The position numbers and the translations under genes were made by a program. Shown in pieces: positions 5,544 through 13,684 of a stretch of 17,456 bases of DNA; positions within the stretch are counted from its first letter, which is position 1, and every line of letters starts with the position of its first letter. Origin of the DNA: an uncultured Ruminococcus sp. (lineage in GTDB: Bacteria > Bacillota > Clostridia > Oscillospirales > Ruminococcaceae). The notes beneath the pieces are model-generated. The model saw only the letters and a program-made list of their open reading frames with translations. It had not been told where the DNA came from and ran no database searches. Where the stretch lies: contig CAMCOJ010000008.1 of assembly GCA_945876405.1 (NCBI GenBank), positions 1 to 17,456 on the forward strand, read 5' to 3'.

Positions 5544-7526
5544 ATGAATAATTCAAAAAAAATTGCTGCAGGGATAGTAAGTGCTGCAATGCTTGCAACT
5601 ATTGCTTCAGCTTATTCGGTACCATCAGAACAGGTTAACGCAGAAGAGGATGTTCTTTTCTCTGCTGACTTCGAGGACGGCGAACTCGGAGCTTTTTCAA
5701 GAAGAGGTGAAGATGAAACTCTCGAAGTAATTGATACTGATGCACACGGCGGAGAAAAATCACTTTGTGTAAGTACAAGAGCTCAGGGATGGAATGGTCC
5801 TCAGGTTGCACTTGATGATGTAATCAAGGCAGGTGAGCAGTACATTGTAACTGCATATGCAAAGTCAGAGTACTACAGTCAGCTTACACTCAGCATGCAG
5901 TACAATGACGCCGAAGGTGAAACACATTACGACAATGTTCTTAAGCAGGACAGCAAGGACGGCAGCTGGCTCGAATACAACACAAAGTTCAGCTTCCCGG
6001 CAGGTTCAACAGACATGTATCTTTACTTTGAATCAAGCGATGCAAGTGTAAAAATTTATGTTGATGACTTCCAGATTACAACAACACCTGATGTAGCTAT
6101 TGAGGATCTCACATCACTCAGAGCATATTACTCAGATGCATTTAAGATTGGTACAGCCATTACACCGAGTGATCTTGCTTCAAAACCGTTTATGAAGCTT
6201 GTGGACAGGCATTTTAGCGGAAGTATTACTGTTGGCAACGAGATGAAGCCTGATTACGTACTTAATTATAATGCTACACAAAAATATTTTGAAGAAACAG
6301 GCGATGACGAAAATCCACAGGTTTCATTTGCACAAGCAAAGCCGGTTCTTGATTACTGTCTTAAAAATAATATTCCTGTAAGAGTTCATACGCTTGTATG
6401 GCACAGCCAGACTCCTGAATGGTTCTTCAAGGAGAACTATGATGCCAGCGGTGAGTATGTTTCAAAGGAAAAGATGCTCAAACGTATGGAGAACTATATA
6501 AAGAATTTCTTTGAAACTCTTACAGAGCTTTATCCGACACTTGACTTCTATGCATGTGACGTTGTAAATGAAGCATGGCTTGATGACGGTTCACCACGTA
6601 GACCTGGTCATCCTGATCAGAGCAACGGTTACGGTGCGTCCGACTGGGTTGCTGTATTCGGCGACAACTCATTTATTGAACCTGCATTTACATTTGCAAG
6701 AAAGTATGCTCCGGAAGGCTGCAAGCTTTACTACAACGACTATAATGAATACATGAATAAGAAAGCCAAGATTGTAGAGATGGCAACAGAGCTTAAGGAA
6801 AAGGGTGTTATTGATGGTATCGGAATGCAGTCACACCTTGATGCAAGACAGAACATGGGTTCAGCTTTTCCTTCAGTTAGTATGTATGAGTCTGCTATAA
6901 AGGATTATGTTGAAACAGGCCTTGACGTTCAGATTACAGAACTTGATGTAACTATTCCTGAAAATTCAGGTGACCAGTACTTTGAACACCAGGCAGAATA
7001 CTACAATGGCATAATGGACGCTATCGAAAAATACAAAGACAATATTTCAGCAGTTGTATTCTGGGGCGTTACAGATGACGCTAGCTGGAGAGCTTCACAG
7101 CTTCCGCTTATCTTTGACTCAGAGTATAAGGCAAAGCCGGCTTTCTATTCAATTATTGACGGACTCACACCTGGTGATATTCCTGAAGTAACTTCACCTT
7201 CTGAACCTCCTGTAACAACACCTGCTGTTACAACTTCTGCTGCGGAAGTTACAACTGTTTCAGAGACAGTTACTGATGCTCCGGCAGAGACCACAACATC
7301 ATCAGATTCTACTCCCACAGAAACGGTTTACGGGGATATTGATATTAACGGTCATGTTGACGTTACTGATCTTTCTATGCTTTCGCTTTACCTCATCGGG
7401 GACCAGAGATTAGAAGGTCAGGCTCTTCTGAATGCAGATGCAGACGCAAGCGGAGAAGTTAATATTGCAGACCTTGCGCGTTTAAGACAGTATCTTTCAA
7501 AGATCATTGACAAACTCGGCAAATAA
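5544..7526 (+). CDS. Secreted GH10 endo-1,4-beta-xylanase: CBM22-GH10-dockerin
   Basis: Retaining endo-xylanase that cuts internal bonds of the xylan backbone, exported and docked to the cellulosome. The ATG at 5544 follows AGGAGG (5533-5538) at five bases and opens the signal peptide (NNSKK, hydrophobic run, cut after about 23 or 33). An in-frame ATG at 5511 lies upstream of that site. The 660 residues contain an N-terminal CBM22 (about 35-181; R54, W83, Y120, E163), then GH10 (about 188-541). GH10 hallmarks are NEMKPD, HTLVWHSQTPEWF, acid/base E343 in VVNEAW, nucleophile E466 in ITELDV, and the FWGVTDDASW block near 507-516. A Thr/Ser/Pro/Glu-rich linker (549-595) leads to a C-terminal dockerin (596-657). 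Its calcium loops are D598/D600/N602/D609 and D632/D634/S636/D643. This CBM22 is more divergent than the GH30/GH43 pair and sits before, not after, the catalytic domain. The gene has its own promoter and terminator. Function is secure. Confidence 0.95.
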   Translation: MNNSKKIAAGIVSAAMLATIASAYSVPSEQVNAEEDVLFSADFEDGELGAFSRRGEDETLEVIDTDAHGGEKSLCVSTRAQGWNGPQVALDDVIKAGEQYIVTAYAKSEYYSQLTLSMQYNDAEGETHYDNVLKQDSKDGSWLEYNTKFSFPAGSTDMYLYFESSDASVKIYVDDFQITTTPDVAIEDLTSLRAYYSDAFKIGTAITPSDLASKPFMKLVDRHFSGSITVGNEMKPDYVLNYNATQKYFEETGDDENPQVSFAQAKPVLDYCLKNNIPVRVHTLVWHSQTPEWFFKENYDASGEYVSKEKMLKRMENYIKNFFETLTELYPTLDFYACDVVNEAWLDDGSPRRPGHPDQSNGYGASDWVAVFGDNSFIEPAFTFARKYAPEGCKLYYNDYNEYMNKKAKIVEMATELKEKGVIDGIGMQSHLDARQNMGSAFPSVSMYESAIKDYVETGLDVQITELDVTIPENSGDQYFEHQAEYYNGIMDAIEKYKDNISAVVFWGVTDDASWRASQLPLIFDSEYKAKPAFYSIIDGLTPGDIPEVTSPSEPPVTTPAVTTSAAEVTTVSETVTDAPAETTTSSDSTPTETVYGDIDINGHVDVTDLSMLSLYLIGDQRLEGQALLNADADASGEVNIADLARLRQYLSKIIDKLGK

Positions 7527-7537
7527 CTGATTTATCA

Positions 7538-7574
7538 AAAAGACAGATGTATATGCTGCATCTGTCTTTTTTTA
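7538..7574 (+). terminator. Intrinsic terminator of the GH10 gene
   Basis: A perfect 13-bp stem, AAAAAGACAGATG (7538-7550) with CATCTGTCTTTTT (7560-7572), has a 9-base loop and a seven-T tail (7568-7574). It starts 11 bases after the GH10 stop. Confidence 0.9.
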
Positions 7575-7620
7575 TATATAGTAAAAGTGTGTTGAATTTA
7601 TGACATAATTATGGTTTCTA

Positions 7621-7650
7621 TTGACCTTGTATAACGTGATAGTGTATAAT
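7621..7650 (+). promoter_or_regulatory. Promoter of the CotH-dockerin gene
   Basis: TTGACC (7621-7626), an 18-base spacer and TATAAT (7645-7650) are close to the housekeeping consensus. The leader would be about 54 bases. The block TGTGGGTTG seen before the GH30 and GH43 genes is absent here. Confidence 0.7.
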
Positions 7651-7711
7651 AATTTTAAACGATTTATGAATTATAGTATTGTTTTTAATAATTATAACGG
7701 GAGTGATTATT

Positions 7712-9904
7712 TTGAAGCGAAAAATAGCAGGACTTTGTGCTTTCCTGATAGCATCCTCTGTTTCGGTAAGTGTGCTGGCAGCAGTTAAGGGTGACGCAAA
7801 CAACGACGGCGAAATTACATCAAAGGACCTTACAAGGATAGGAAAGTACCTTATGGGTACCAAGGAACTTGACGAGGAACAGTTCAGCGGTGCGGATATG
7901 GACGGCAACGGCATAGTAAATATCGTTGACTATATTCTTGAAAAGGAATATCTTCTTTCAGATGAGAACGGCGGACAGACGGTTGTTTCTGTTCCGGGAT
8001 TTTCAGCAGAGAGTGGATTTTATGAGAATGACTTTGAACTTACCCTTACTGCTGCAGAGGGTTCAACGGTTTACTATACTACTGACGGAAGCGTTCCTAC
8101 AACGAAATCAGAAGTTTACAGTGCTCCGCTTAAGATTACAGACCGAACATCACAGCCGAATGTGTATTCTGCGAGAACTGATGTTTCAAGCAGCGATTTT
8201 ATCCCTTCCAATGTTACAAAGGGAACGATTGTGAAGGCTTTTGCTGTAGACAAGGACGGAAACGCAAGTGAGGTTGTAAGCAAATCATATTTTGTCGGCA
8301 TAGACATTATGAAACAATACGGAGGATTTCCGGTTGTCAGCCTGACAATTGATCCTGATGACTTCTTTGACTATGAGAGAGGTATTTATGTGCAGGGTAA
8401 GATTTATGATGAATATGTTGCGTCAGGTCAGAGCAATCCTATGCAGCCATGGACTGATGAGGCAAACTACACTCAGAGAGGTAAGGACTGGGAGCGAAGG
8501 GTTTACTTTGAGATTTTTGAAAATGACGGTAATCTTGCTCATTCCCAGTATCTTGGAACACGTATTTCAGGTAATGCAACCCGTTCATCAATTGTCAAGA
8601 GCCTGAAGTTTTATGCAAGGGAAGAATACGGAAAGAAGAGCGTAAAATATTCTCTTATTCCTGATGCAAAGATGATGCTTGACCGTACTACACCTATTGA
8701 AAAATATGACAAGTTCCGTTTAAGAAACGGCGGAAATGACCTTGGATATGCACAGTTCCGTGACAACTACATCCAGAGCCTTGTTGCAGACAGATCGATG
8801 GATACACAGACTTCACGTCCGGCAGTTATGTTTATAAACGGTGAGTTTTTCGGCGTTTACACGCTTCAGGAAGAGTATGATGACAGCTATATTCAGAGTA
8901 ACTACAATATCGACAAGAACAATGTAGTCATTATCGAATGTGGAAGAGAAGTCGGTGAAGGCGAGGAAACTGATCTTGCACTTTATGAGGAGCTGATAAA
9001 CTTTGCAAAGAACAATGACCTTTCGACTGCGGAAAACTATCAGAAGATAGATCAGATGATCGATATTCAGAACTTTATAGACTATCAGTGCACACAGATA
9101 TTCATTGCAAATCAGGACTGGATGAATAATAACAACAACTACAGGACGTGGCGTGCAAGAGTGGCTTCAGATCAGCCATATGAGGATGGAAGATGGAGAT
9201 GGATGCTTTACGATACTGAGTACTCCATGAGCCTCTACAGCATGATGGGAGGAACATACGGAGAGGATTCGCTGAATATCGCTATGTATGGAACCTCATC
9301 TGGTCAGGGAGGCTGGTGGGGCGGTATGTTCCCGGGCGGACAGATGCCGGGTACAGTTCAGGAACCTCAGGATCATACAGTGCTTTTCTGCAAGCTTCTT
9401 AAGAACGATGAGTTTAAGCAGAGATTCGTAACAACATTCTCTGACCTTATGAATAAAAATCTCGGCCAGAAAAATATGCTCGCCGAACTTGACAGGTTTA
9501 CCAGGATGTATGAGCCTGTTATCGAAGAGCAGATGAGAAGAATCGGAAACTCAAATAATTTCAGTTCAAATGTAAATGATATCAGAACATTTATCCAGAA
9601 CCGTGAAAAAAATATTTACAGCTTCCTTAAGAAGGACCTGGAACTTAAAGGTCAGACAGCTTCACTTGACCTTGCTGTAAACGATGCACAGGGAGGAACT
9701 GTCAGAGTAAATACGATTACTGCCGATATGGAAGATAATAAATGGAGCGGTACATACTTTACAGATTATCCTGTAACTATAAGTGCTGTTCCTGCGGAAG
9801 GATATACATTTGCCGGATGGACCGGCACAGATGAAACAGGTGATATCATAACAGTAACACCAGGTCAGGTTCAGACGATAACAGCTAACTTTACAAAAAA
9901 TTAA
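7712..9904 (+). CDS. Secreted dockerin protein with CotH kinase-like domain
   Basis: Exported protein with a protein-kinase-like CotH fold, placed on the cellulosome by an N-terminal dockerin; its target is unknown. Start chosen at TTG 7712: GGGAG (7699-7703) lies eight bases upstream and KRK plus a hydrophobic run forms a signal peptide ending VLA-A. A TTG at 7679 lacks these. The 730 residues contain a dockerin (about 26-83; loops D28/N30/D32/D39 and D62/D64/N66/D73), then a chitobiase-like beta-domain (about 94-197; YYTTDGSVPT). The CotH domain (about 205-640) has R-rich early strands, the block NQDWMNNNNNYRTWR (467-481) and WRWMLYDTEY with putative metal-binding D501. A Gly/Trp/Pro-rich insert (about 528-550) interrupts the fold. 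A C-terminal InlB-like repeat (about 652-728; GYTFAGWTG) ends it. CotH in Bacillus phosphorylates spore-coat proteins; here the dockerin argues for an extracellular role on cell-surface or cellulosome proteins. It is last in the xylanase cluster with its own promoter and terminator. Confidence 0.85.
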   Translation: MKRKIAGLCAFLIASSVSVSVLAAVKGDANNDGEITSKDLTRIGKYLMGTKELDEEQFSGADMDGNGIVNIVDYILEKEYLLSDENGGQTVVSVPGFSAESGFYENDFELTLTAAEGSTVYYTTDGSVPTTKSEVYSAPLKITDRTSQPNVYSARTDVSSSDFIPSNVTKGTIVKAFAVDKDGNASEVVSKSYFVGIDIMKQYGGFPVVSLTIDPDDFFDYERGIYVQGKIYDEYVASGQSNPMQPWTDEANYTQRGKDWERRVYFEIFENDGNLAHSQYLGTRISGNATRSSIVKSLKFYAREEYGKKSVKYSLIPDAKMMLDRTTPIEKYDKFRLRNGGNDLGYAQFRDNYIQSLVADRSMDTQTSRPAVMFINGEFFGVYTLQEEYDDSYIQSNYNIDKNNVVIIECGREVGEGEETDLALYEELINFAKNNDLSTAENYQKIDQMIDIQNFIDYQCTQIFIANQDWMNNNNNYRTWRARVASDQPYEDGRWRWMLYDTEYSMSLYSMMGGTYGEDSLNIAMYGTSSGQGGWWGGMFPGGQMPGTVQEPQDHTVLFCKLLKNDEFKQRFVTTFSDLMNKNLGQKNMLAELDRFTRMYEPVIEEQMRRIGNSNNFSSNVNDIRTFIQNREKNIYSFLKKDLELKGQTASLDLAVNDAQGGTVRVNTITADMEDNKWSGTYFTDYPVTISAVPAEGYTFAGWTGTDETGDIITVTPGQVQTITANFTKN

Positions 9905-9910
9905 AATAAT

Positions 9911-9948
9911 AAAATCTCTGCAGCGGTCATACTGCAGAGATTTTTTTT
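9911..9948. terminator. Bidirectional terminator between the CotH gene and dnaJ
   Basis: A perfect 13-bp stem, AAAATCTCTGCAG (9911-9923) with CTGCAGAGATTTT (9932-9944), has an 8-base loop. On the + strand it ends in eight T (9941-9948). On the - strand it ends in TTTTATTATTTT. It serves both convergent genes. The dnaJ stop codon (9947-9949) overlaps the T run, so dnaJ ends right at the hairpin base. Confidence 0.9.
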
Positions 9949-11119
9949 ACTGTTTATTGAAACGTTCTTTAAACTCTTTTAATTTATCAAAGAAGTTTTT
10001 CTTCTTTTCATAGTTTTTTTCTTCAAGGGATGCTTCAAAAGCCTTGAGAAGCTCTTTTTGTTTCTTGTCGAGTCCCTTAGGAACCTCAACATATACCTTA
10101 ACATACTGGTCGCCTCTTTCGGAACGCTGAAGTTTCTTTACGCCCTTGCCTTTCAGACGGAATACAGTTCCTGTCTGAGTGCCTTCGCTTATAGAGTACT
10201 TAACGTTTCCGTCGATAGTAGGAACGATAAGCTCATCACCCATAACAGCCTGTGCATATGTTATAGGTATCTCACAGTGAATATCATATTCGTCTCTTTC
10301 GAAGAGAGGATGTGACTTCACTCTTACAGCAACGTTGAGATTTCCGTTCGGTCCGCCGTTAATACCTGCATCTCCCTGTCCGCTTACGCGCAGAACCTGT
10401 CCGTCATCAATACCTGCCGGGATATCAACGGAAAGATTTTTGGATGTTCTGACGCGTCCGTTTCCGCCGCACTTTGAACATGGGTTGGAGATGATTTTTC
10501 CTTTACCGCTGCACTTAGGGCAGACTTTCTGTGAGGAAATAACACCAAAAGGAGTTCTCTGACCAACCTTAACCTGTCCTGCACCGTTACAGTCCGGACA
10601 AGTCTGAGGAGTTGAGCCTGCAGATGCACCTGTTCCGTTACAGTCAGGACATTTTTCAAGACGGCTTACCTTTATATCACGTTTTATGCCTAAGCAGGCT
10701 TCCATGAATTCAATTGTGACTGTAATGTCAATATCCTGTCCGCGTCTTGGTGCATTTGCACGTGATCTGCCGCTGCTGCTGAATCCGCCTCCGAATCCGC
10801 CACCAAAAAGATTTTCAAAGATATCGCCCATATCACCGAAAGGGTTGAAGCCACCAGCGCCGCCGTTAAATCCGCCGCCGCCGTAGTTAGGGTCAACACC
10901 GGCGTGACCAAACTGGTCGTAACGTTCCTTCTTGGAAGGATCAGAAAGTACCTCGTATGCCTCATTTACTTCCTTGAATTTTTCTGCACAGTCCTTGTCA
11001 TCCGGATGAAGGTCAGGGTGATATTTTCTGGCAAGTGAACGATAAGCTTTTTTTATCTCATCGGCAGAAGCACCTTTCTGTACACCCAGCACTTCATAAT
11101 AGTCTCTTTTGTCAGCCAT
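9947..11119 (-). CDS. dnaJ: Chaperone protein DnaJ (Hsp40)
   Basis: Cytoplasmic co-chaperone that binds unfolded protein and stimulates DnaK ATPase through its J domain. The 390 residues are full length for the family. The J domain spans 5-70 with HPD at 34-36. A Gly/Phe-rich region follows (about 77-115). A zinc-binding region (144-226) holds four CxxCxGxG-type motifs (cysteine pairs 157/160, 174/177, 200/203 and 214/217). C-terminal substrate-binding beta-domains run from about 228 to 350, with a Lys/Glu-rich tail. The ATG is preceded by GGAGGA (complement of 11124-11129). It is the last gene of hrcA-grpE-dnaK-dnaJ, 104 bases after dnaK, with a hairpin in that gap. Nothing is missing from the motifs. 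Confidence 0.97.
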   Translation of the reverse strand: MADKRDYYEVLGVQKGASADEIKKAYRSLARKYHPDLHPDDKDCAEKFKEVNEAYEVLSDPSKKERYDQFGHAGVDPNYGGGGFNGGAGGFNPFGDMGDIFENLFGGGFGGGFSSSGRSRANAPRRGQDIDITVTIEFMEACLGIKRDIKVSRLEKCPDCNGTGASAGSTPQTCPDCNGAGQVKVGQRTPFGVISSQKVCPKCSGKGKIISNPCSKCGGNGRVRTSKNLSVDIPAGIDDGQVLRVSGQGDAGINGGPNGNLNVAVRVKSHPLFERDEYDIHCEIPITYAQAVMGDELIVPTIDGNVKYSISEGTQTGTVFRLKGKGVKKLQRSERGDQYVKVYVEVPKGLDKKQKELLKAFEASLEEKNYEKKKNFFDKLKEFKERFNKQ

Positions 11120-11168
11120 ATGTTCCTCCGTTAAGATTGCTTTTTAAAAGTTATGTTAATACGGAAAT

Positions 11169-11195
11169 CAGAGCGGATGTCTGAAACCCGCCCTG
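11169..11195 (-). other. Stem-loop in the dnaK-dnaJ intergenic RNA
   Basis: Read on the - strand, CAGGGCGG (complement of 11188-11195) pairs with CCGCTCTG (complement of 11169-11176), giving eight pairs including one G-T wobble and an 11-base loop. The T run after it is weak (ATTTCCG), so it is not a strong terminator. It could mark processing or partial attenuation between dnaK and dnaJ. Confidence 0.4.
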
Positions 11196-11223
11196 AATCC
11201 TGTATAATGGTTGTTTTACTATA

Positions 11224-13071
11224 TTAAGCTTCAGTGAAGTCAGCATCAACAACATTGTCATCATTGCTGCTGCCTGAATCTGCAGCACCGTCAAATCCGC
11301 CTGCTGCAGCATTAGGATCCTGACCTGCAGCTGCACCTGCTGCCTGGTAAACCTTTGATGAGAGCTCGTAGAATGCTTTCTGGAGTTCATCTGTCTTAGC
11401 CTTGATATCATCAATGTTGTCAGCCTTGAGAGCAGCCTTGAGTTCTTCACACTTGCTTTCAATAGGAGCCTTGTCTTCAGCACTTACCTTGTCGCCGAAT
11501 TCACCGAGAGCCTTTTCACACTGGAATACGAGGTTCTCAGCGTTGTTCTTTGCATCAACGTCTTCGCGGCGCTTCTTGTCTTCTTCAGCGAACTGTTCTG
11601 CTTCCTTTACAGCCTTGTCAATGTCGTCCTTGGACATGTTTGTTGAAGCTGTGATAGAGATGTTCTGTTCCTTGCCTGTACCAAGATCCTTTGCAGATAC
11701 GTGAACGATACCATTCTGGTCGATGTCAAATGTAACTTCAATCTGTGGAATTCCTCTTGGAGCAGGAGCAATACCGTCGAGACGGAACATACCGAGCTGC
11801 TTGTTATCCTTTGCGAATTCACGTTCACCCTGAAGGATGTTGATGTCAACAGCAGACTGGTTGTCAGCAGCTGTTGAGAAGATCTGTGACTTCTTTGTAG
11901 GGATTGTTGTGTTTCTTTCGATAATCTTTGTGCATACACCGCCCATTGTTTCAAGACCGAGTGAAAGTGGTGTTACGTCGAGGAGGAGGAGACCTTCCTT
12001 AACGTCGCCGCCGAGTACACCGCCCTGGTAAGCAGCACCGAGAGCAACGCATTCGTCAGGGTTGATACCCTTGAACGGCTCCTTGCCTATACGCTTCTTA
12101 ACGGCTTCCTGAACTGCAGGGATTCTTGAAGAACCACCTACCATAAGAACCTTGTGAAGATCGCTTGCTGAGAGTCCGCTGTCACGGAGAGCCTGATCAA
12201 CAGGACCCATTGTTGCCTGAACGAGGTCAGCTGTGAGTTCATTGAACTTAGCCTGTGTAAGAGTAAGATCAAGATGCTTTGGACCTGTAGCATCAGCAGT
12301 GATAAACGGGAGGTTGATGTTTGATGTTGGTGTTGATGAGAGCTCAATCTTAGCCTTTTCAGCAGCTTCCTTGAGTCTCTGCATTGCGAGCTTGTCGCCT
12401 GAGAGGTCAATGCCTTCAGCCTTCTTGAATTCAGCGATCATCCAGTCGATGATTCTCTGGTCGAAGTCATCACCGCCGAGACGGTTGTTACCTGCTGTAG
12501 CAAGAACTTCTGTTACGCCGTCACCCATTTCGATGATTGAAACATCGAATGTACCACCACCGAGGTCGTATACCATGATTTTCTGATCTTCTTCCTTGTC
12601 TATACCGTATGAAAGAGCAGCAGCTGTAGGCTCGTTGATAATTCTCTTAACTGTGAGACCAGCAATCTGACCAGCGTCCTTTGTAGCCTGTCTCTGTGAG
12701 TCTGTGAAGTAAGCAGGAACTGTGATAACAGCTTCTGTTACAGTCTCGCCAAGGTATGCTTCAGCATCAGCTTTGAGCTTCTGAAGTACCATTGCTGAAA
12801 TTTCCTGTGGTGTGTATTTCTTTCCGTCTATATCAACCTTGTAGTCTGAACCCATATGACGCTTGATAGAGATGATTGTCTTGTCAGGGTTTGTGATAGC
12901 CTGACGCTTAGCTGTCTGACCAACAAGTCTTTCACCTGACTTTGCAAAAGCAACTACTGAAGGAGTTGTTCTCGCACCTTCTGAGTTAGGGATAACAACT
13001 GCGTTACCACCTTCCATAACTGCTACACATGAGTTTGTTGTACCTAAGTCAATTCCTATAATCTTTCCCAT
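11224..13071 (-). CDS. dnaK: Chaperone protein DnaK (Hsp70)
   Basis: Cytoplasmic ATP-driven chaperone that works with DnaJ (substrate delivery) and GrpE (nucleotide exchange). I chose the ATG at 13071, giving [14 protein letters not shown], because AAAGGA (complement of 13083-13088) lies 11 bases before it. The upstream in-frame ATG at 13083 overlaps that same sequence and adds four atypical residues. The 615 residues match the shorter Gram-positive DnaK length. The nucleotide-binding domain holds DLGTTNS (8-14), [11 protein letters not shown] (146-156) and DLGGGTFD (169-176). The interdomain linker LLLLDVTP (361-368) leads to the substrate-binding beta-sandwich and helical lid. The C-terminus is an Ala/Gly/Asp-rich tail ending DADFTEA. 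It is the third gene of the CIRCE-controlled operon, 53 bases after grpE with this start. Confidence 0.97.
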   Translation of the reverse strand: MGKIIGIDLGTTNSCVAVMEGGNAVVIPNSEGARTTPSVVAFAKSGERLVGQTAKRQAITNPDKTIISIKRHMGSDYKVDIDGKKYTPQEISAMVLQKLKADAEAYLGETVTEAVITVPAYFTDSQRQATKDAGQIAGLTVKRIINEPTAAALSYGIDKEEDQKIMVYDLGGGTFDVSIIEMGDGVTEVLATAGNNRLGGDDFDQRIIDWMIAEFKKAEGIDLSGDKLAMQRLKEAAEKAKIELSSTPTSNINLPFITADATGPKHLDLTLTQAKFNELTADLVQATMGPVDQALRDSGLSASDLHKVLMVGGSSRIPAVQEAVKKRIGKEPFKGINPDECVALGAAYQGGVLGGDVKEGLLLLDVTPLSLGLETMGGVCTKIIERNTTIPTKKSQIFSTAADNQSAVDINILQGEREFAKDNKQLGMFRLDGIAPAPRGIPQIEVTFDIDQNGIVHVSAKDLGTGKEQNISITASTNMSKDDIDKAVKEAEQFAEEDKKRREDVDAKNNAENLVFQCEKALGEFGDKVSAEDKAPIESKCEELKAALKADNIDDIKAKTDELQKAFYELSSKVYQAAGAAAGQDPNAAAGGFDGAADSGSSNDDNVVDADFTEA

Positions 13072-13124
13072 TGTTAGATTCATCCTTTCAAATATATTGT
13101 TTATATAAATTTAGATTGCTGGCA

Positions 13125-13682
13125 TTAAGCATTTACTGCGACCATTGAATGTCTAATAATACGGTCGCCGAGTTTATATCCCTTCTGGAATACCTCGCAT
13201 ATCACATCGGATTCGCCGTCTTCGGATTCAACCTGTTTGATTGCATTGTGGAGATTCGGGTTAAACGGCTGTCCGAGAGCCTCTATCTCCGTAACTCCGA
13301 GCTTGCCGAAGATGTCGGTAAGCTGTGTGAATATCATCTCGATACCCTTTTTAAAGTTTTCATCTGAACAAGGAGTATCAAGTGCTCTGTCAAAGTTATC
13401 GAGTGCAGGAAGTATTTCTGCGATTGTCTTTGCAGCGGAGTCTCCGTAGGCCTCAGTCTTTTCCTTTGCAGTTCTCTTACGGAAATTGTCAAACTCAGCG
13501 AAAAGTCTCATGTATTTGTCCTTTTCGTTTTTCAGTTCAGCTTCAAGTGCTGCTATTCTGTCTTCGGCAGAAGCCTCTGCAGTTTCTTCGGAAACTTCTT
13601 CAGTTGTTTCTTCTGCGTCTTCAGCAGTTTCATTTGTTTCGAGTTCCTTTTCTTCCTGTTCTTCGTGAAGTTTTTTGCTCAT
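13125..13682 (-). CDS. grpE: Nucleotide exchange factor GrpE
   Basis: Dimeric cytoplasmic partner of DnaK that releases ADP and resets the chaperone cycle. The 185 residues begin with a very acidic, Glu-rich tail (about 6-40), then a long coiled coil (about 40-85, with RLFAEFDNFRKRT). The conserved C-terminal beta-domain is about 132-185 and holds FNPNLHNAI and VFQKGYKLGDRIIRHSMV, the family signature. The ATG at 13682 follows the hrcA stop by two bases. AAAGGA (complement of 13695-13700) lies 12 bases upstream, inside the hrcA end, so the two genes are tightly coupled. Identification rests on the C-terminal signature and the gene order. Confidence 0.96.
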   Translation of the reverse strand: MSKKLHEEQEEKELETNETAEDAEETTEEVSEETAEASAEDRIAALEAELKNEKDKYMRLFAEFDNFRKRTAKEKTEAYGDSAAKTIAEILPALDNFDRALDTPCSDENFKKGIEMIFTQLTDIFGKLGVTEIEALGQPFNPNLHNAIKQVESEDGESDVICEVFQKGYKLGDRIIRHSMVAVNA

Positions 13683-13684
13683 TA

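Noticed and set aside
7679..7711. Upstream TTG start for the CotH-dockerin gene
   Set aside because: It would put hydrophobic residues before the KRK of the signal peptide and lies upstream of the GGGAG ribosome binding site that serves the TTG at 7712.
7712..9904. Spore-coat role for the CotH protein
   Set aside because: It has a signal peptide and a dockerin and sits among cellulosomal xylanases; no sporulation gene is nearby. The name reflects only the shared domain.
11402..11704. Plus-strand Ser/Ala-rich frames over dnaK, grpE and dnaJ
   Set aside because: They are antisense shadows of strongly conserved chaperone genes and have no domain or ribosome binding site of their own.
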